Source of the DNA: Pimelobacter simplex
Lineage (GTDB): Bacteria; Actinomycetota; Actinomycetes; Propionibacteriales; Nocardioidaceae
Direction of reading: 5' to 3'
NCBI GenBank assembly: GCA_016803235.1
Contig: JADCLI010000002.1
Span: 1-64,000 of the forward strand
DNA: 64,000 bases
Of this stretch, positions 62,301 to 64,000 are shown piece after piece. The notes beneath the pieces were generated by a model that was not told the DNA's origin, ran no database searches, and was given only the letters and a program-made list of their open reading frames with translations. A program made the position numbers and the translations under genes. Numbering within the stretch: position 1 is the first letter of the stretch; every line of letters starts with the position of its first letter.

Positions 62301-62729
62301 TTCCTTGATGTAGAGGCCGGCCATGATGGTCTTGCCGGCACCTGGGTCGTCGGCCAGCAGGAACCGGAGTGGTGTGCGCGGCAGCAGTTCGCCGTAGACA
62401 GCGCGGATCTGGTGGGGGAGCGGCTGCACGTCACTGGTTGCGACGGCGAGCATGGGGTCAAAGAGCCCAGCGAGAGAGATCCGTTGGGCTTCCGCAACGA
62501 GTTTGAAGTCGCTGGCGCTGGCATCGAAGGCTCGGCTGCCACTGGTCGCGATGCTCAGGCTGTCCTGGTCCGTGCGGAACACGACCTGCTGGCCGAGGCC
62601 GCCGCCAGCGTTCTTGTAGGTCAGTTCGAGTGCGTCGGCGCCGTGCCACTGGGCAGCGATGACGGTGATGACCTCGGCGGGGATGAGTCCATCGATTCGC
62701 AGGCCGGGCTTCAGCTCTTCAAGCTGCAC
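59319..62729 (-). CDS. SNF2-family helicase, DrmD-like
   Basis: This 1136-residue SNF2/RapA-like DNA translocase starts at GTG 62729 (VQLEELKPGLRIDG), 8 bases after an ideal ribosome site GGAGG. Blocks are Walker A LLADDPGAGKTIMAGLYIKE (near 126), DEAH in LIIVDEAHRMGAHYFGGE (near 226), LLMTATPHSGKEED, and the second lobe with LLATDAAGEGLNLQAA and IEQRFGRVHRIGQEEV (near 580). The C-terminal part ends in a nuclease-like IEVKARIEGSKDFFVT (DUF3883-type restriction-like core). It matches the size and layout of DrmD of DISARM class 1. It is the first gene of the operon. Confidence 0.9.
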   Translation of the reverse strand: MQLEELKPGLRIDGLIPAEVITVIAAQWHGADALELTYKNAGGGLGQQVVFRTDQDSLSIATSGSRAFDASASDFKLVAEAQRISLAGLFDPMLAVATSDVQPLPHQIRAVYGELLPRTPLRFLLADDPGAGKTIMAGLYIKELLLRDDVKQCLIIAPGGLVEQWQDELFFKFGLRFDLLTNQLIDAQVNFNVFETNPLLIARMDQLSRNEQLQAQFKETEWDLIIVDEAHRMGAHYFGGELRKTKRFQLGEMLGQITRHLLLMTATPHSGKEEDFQLFLTLLDRDRFEGKQKKSADVSGMMRRMVKEDLLTFEGKKLFPERIAETVPYELTSLEYDLYEDVTHYVREGMNRAERIGGKRKNTVGFALTVLQRRLASSPEAIYKSLVRRTERLERKKQEILNGTYREVEPDIDLSEIDDDEFNAEEIEAAEEELLDAATAAQTVEELNAELIELGELVKTARLVREAGTDRKWTELSTILQDNALVTDANGWPRKFIIFTEHRDTLDYLQGRIGSLLGKPDAVRAIHGGVRRAERRQITEEFTKNRDCQILLATDAAGEGLNLQAAHLMVNYDLPWNPNRIEQRFGRVHRIGQEEVCRLWNLVASNTREGEVFTRLLEKLEQMRETYGGKVFDVLGEAFTETPLRNLLLDAIQYGERADVKAKMHEVIDASVGDGLKDLLDERALASDHLADADLHALRAAMDEARARRLQPHYIELAFKAAFTKLGGRIVKREQGRYEIANVPQHIRSAGTGPIATKYDRVTFDLSHVQPDDLTRADLLAPGHPLHDAVMGEAIRNFGGALNQGTVLVSSTLEEPQLLVGVVEEVADATGESVARRFGYAYVDSFGTVSPAGPAPYLDCVAAPAGAATDAARRLGWLGDAEDKATSWIIANQLPEYLAEVQPRRLNELIKARDLVTKRLSAESERLLLDAAVASEKEQKGEKPKESSDSLNRKAVELDSRLRKRLALLDQQQLMSTKPPHIVTAALVLPIGMLEGEIPATAPIHAKETKAVERRGVDLVLARERELGRKPVEQAFNNKGFDILSTDANGDTYRIEVKARIEGSKDFFVTHNEVMTGKNAVPRYRLALVRVDQRGAQYDEVRYLGDPFATTDLGDFEATGIRGHWAKTWAKGTAPF

Positions 62730-62850
62730 GAGACAACCTCCTGTCGGGAAGAGTTCGAACGCTACCGGCCACCTCCGCCTGATCGCTGAACCGCCTGAAT
62801 CCATCGGGATCTGCCGATAGCCTGCCGAGGTCCGGGTCGAAGCAGGAGTC
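62730..62850. promoter_or_regulatory. Divergent promoter region of the defence operon
   Basis: This 121-base region separates the helicase start (minus) from the HhH gene start (plus), so it should hold both promoters. No clear -35/-10 pair or repeat could be picked out by eye. The helicase ribosome site GGAGG and the AGCAGGAG before the other gene lie at its two ends. Confidence 0.4.
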
Positions 62851-64000
62851 ATGAATCGTCAAGAGCGTCAGCACGTCCGCGCGGTCGCAGATCAGGTCGC
62901 AACGTGGTCCGAGACTGCAACACAGCTACTGAATGATCGACGGGCCGTCGAGGGTGCCGGGTCCAACGCTTCGGGCGAACTCCTCCGGCGCCTGCAGGCA
63001 TCGAGCCGCAGTCAAACTGCACCGTGGCGTTTCATTCCGCTGATCCCGGCCGATGGTGATCTGGTTGCTGCCCTCGCTCGGGCGCGAGCCATGCCCGCGC
63101 CGACGAAGCAGACTGCTCGATTTCTCGACCAGGTGTCTTCGCCTCGCATCAAGGGTGCGGTCGTCGATGCCCGCAGCGTGCTCGGCGCGAAGCGGTTCTT
63201 CTCTGGGAGCCAGCGCAAGGATGCCGCGACGGAGGCAACGGCGACCCTAACGTCGGTGCACCGCTCGGTCGGCGACTCCGACGCACTTCCCGAGATCGAC
63301 CGCCTGCAGGCGTGGCTGACCAGCCCCCGGAAGCCGTTCAATGCTTCGGCCGTGCTCTCGCCGGAGGTGGGCTTCGTCGGAATGCTTCCAGCCGGCGCAG
63401 AGGTGATCGATCGACGTTCCTTCCAAGCCGCTGAACGTGCCCTCGCAGCCATCGACGGCGCCCAACGCAACGAGCAAGACTTTCGAAAGAAGGTCATCGC
63501 TTGGGCCGATGCCGTGCGGCAGGCCGAAGCGCGCAGGATGGTTCAGGAGATGCCGGTGGAGCGGCTACGGGACGCGACCAGCGGACAGTTGCGGACTGGT
63601 GCCCTGGCATCGGCCGGCATCAGGACCGTTCAGCAGGTCCTGAGCCATGGTGATCGGATTCTCGGCCTTCCCGGGGTCGGGGCGACCACGGGGACCCGGA
63701 TGCTCGGGGCTGCTCGTGCCATCTGGAAGACGACCCTGGACGAGATGCCGGTCCGGATCGACTTCAAGAACCGTGGCGCCGAGGCGTCGAACCTGGTCAT
63801 GGCGATGCGGGCGTGGGATGCCGTGCGATCGATCAGCCGGCAGACGACGCTCCTCGCTGCCGCCGACCAGCTGCGGCCGATCATCACTTCGCTCGGAGCC
63901 GAGACGACCTTCCTCGTCGTCGTGCCGAACAAGCAGGCGGTCCAGCAGCTCAAAGAGCAGCTCGCGGTGCTTGAGGCCGGGGGCGCTGTGCTCACGCCCG
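62851..64000 (+). CDS. Partial large protein with helix-hairpin-helix, divergent from the operon
   Basis: ATG at 62851, after the ribosome site AGCAGGAG, opens a frame that stays open for 383 codons to the window end. The sequence is charged and helical with VSSPRIKGAVVDARSVLGAK, a helical connector, and a helix-hairpin-helix pair ALASAGIRTVQQVLSHGDRI and LGLPGVGATTGTRMLGAARA, as in DNA-binding or helicase proteins. The part after the HhH may begin an ATPase or helicase core. It is divergent from the helicase operon, with 121 bases between starts, and may be a further member of the system. Confidence 0.6.
   Translation, partial: MNRQERQHVRAVADQVATWSETATQLLNDRRAVEGAGSNASGELLRRLQASSRSQTAPWRFIPLIPADGDLVAALARARAMPAPTKQTARFLDQVSSPRIKGAVVDARSVLGAKRFFSGSQRKDAATEATATLTSVHRSVGDSDALPEIDRLQAWLTSPRKPFNASAVLSPEVGFVGMLPAGAEVIDRRSFQAAERALAAIDGAQRNEQDFRKKVIAWADAVRQAEARRMVQEMPVERLRDATSGQLRTGALASAGIRTVQQVLSHGDRILGLPGVGATTGTRMLGAARAIWKTTLDEMPVRIDFKNRGAEASNLVMAMRAWDAVRSISRQTTLLAAADQLRPIITSLGAETTFLVVVPNKQAVQQLKEQLAVLEAGGAVLTP

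Noticed and set aside
1..64000. CRISPR arrays, rRNA genes and intact tRNA genes
   Set aside because: No regularly spaced repeats and no complete tRNA or rRNA structure were found on reading through the window.

Overview
The window is GC-rich actinobacterial DNA, most like a Nocardioides-type member of the Propionibacteriales. This is inferred from the very high GC, frequent GTG starts with 4-base stop/start overlaps, the actinobacterial rodA-pbpA-pknA-pknB block with crgA beside it, and a two-gene ergothioneine (egtB-egtD) operon. No rRNA, intact tRNA or CRISPR array was found. Bases 1-33 look like a degraded sequencing adapter, so base 1 is probably a contig end.

Region 1 (34 to about 21.3 kb) is ordinary chromosome. 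It carries the cell-wall growth and Ser/Thr kinase operon (C-terminal end of a probable phosphatase, rodA, pbpA, pknA, pknB), DUF881 and crgA, a zinc-finger rhomboid protease, a cyclophilin, an MFS exporter, DUF3817 and SURF1, a FadR-type regulator with a membrane fatty acid hydroxylase, an MBL-fold hydrolase, an NCS1 permease, a lipoprotein, a secreted S33 peptidase and egtB/egtD.

Region 2 (about 21.4-23.5 kb) is a transition zone. It holds a 28-codon gene remnant, a secreted NPCBM-like protein, a ScoMcrA-type modification-dependent endonuclease, and a tRNA-Ala-like remnant next to a tyrosine integrase that probably marks an attachment site.

Region 3 (23.6 to about 51 kb) looks like an integrative mobilizable element. 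The integrase is at the left end. Two small HTH (AlpA/excisionase-like) genes, a MobF relaxase-helicase and a palindromic oriT-like region are 24 kb away. The space between is packed with accessory genes of defence or toxin type: a DUF3800/retron reverse transcriptase cassette with a compact folded RNA candidate, a second unrelated reverse transcriptase with a WMDD active site, FRG, PIN, HNH, NERD and T5orf172 proteins, two HEPN-like proteins, a nucleotidyltransferase/HEPN-like pair with its own operator, an overlapping Nmad2/Nmad3 pair, and several small membrane proteins. One of the membrane genes is frameshifted. Many of these genes have lower GC than the core.

Region 4 (51.2-62.7 kb) is a minus-strand four-gene operon. 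In transcription order it encodes a DrmD-like SNF2 helicase, a DUF1156 adenine methyltransferase, a DUF262/HNH (GmrSD-like) nuclease and a DUF499 ATPase. The last three are joined by identical 1-base gaps. It resembles the helicase/methylase module of class 1 DISARM coupled to a modification-dependent-type nuclease and a large ATPase, and is the strongest candidate for an unusual defence system here, along with the compact retron. A divergent large protein with a helix-hairpin-helix runs off the right end.
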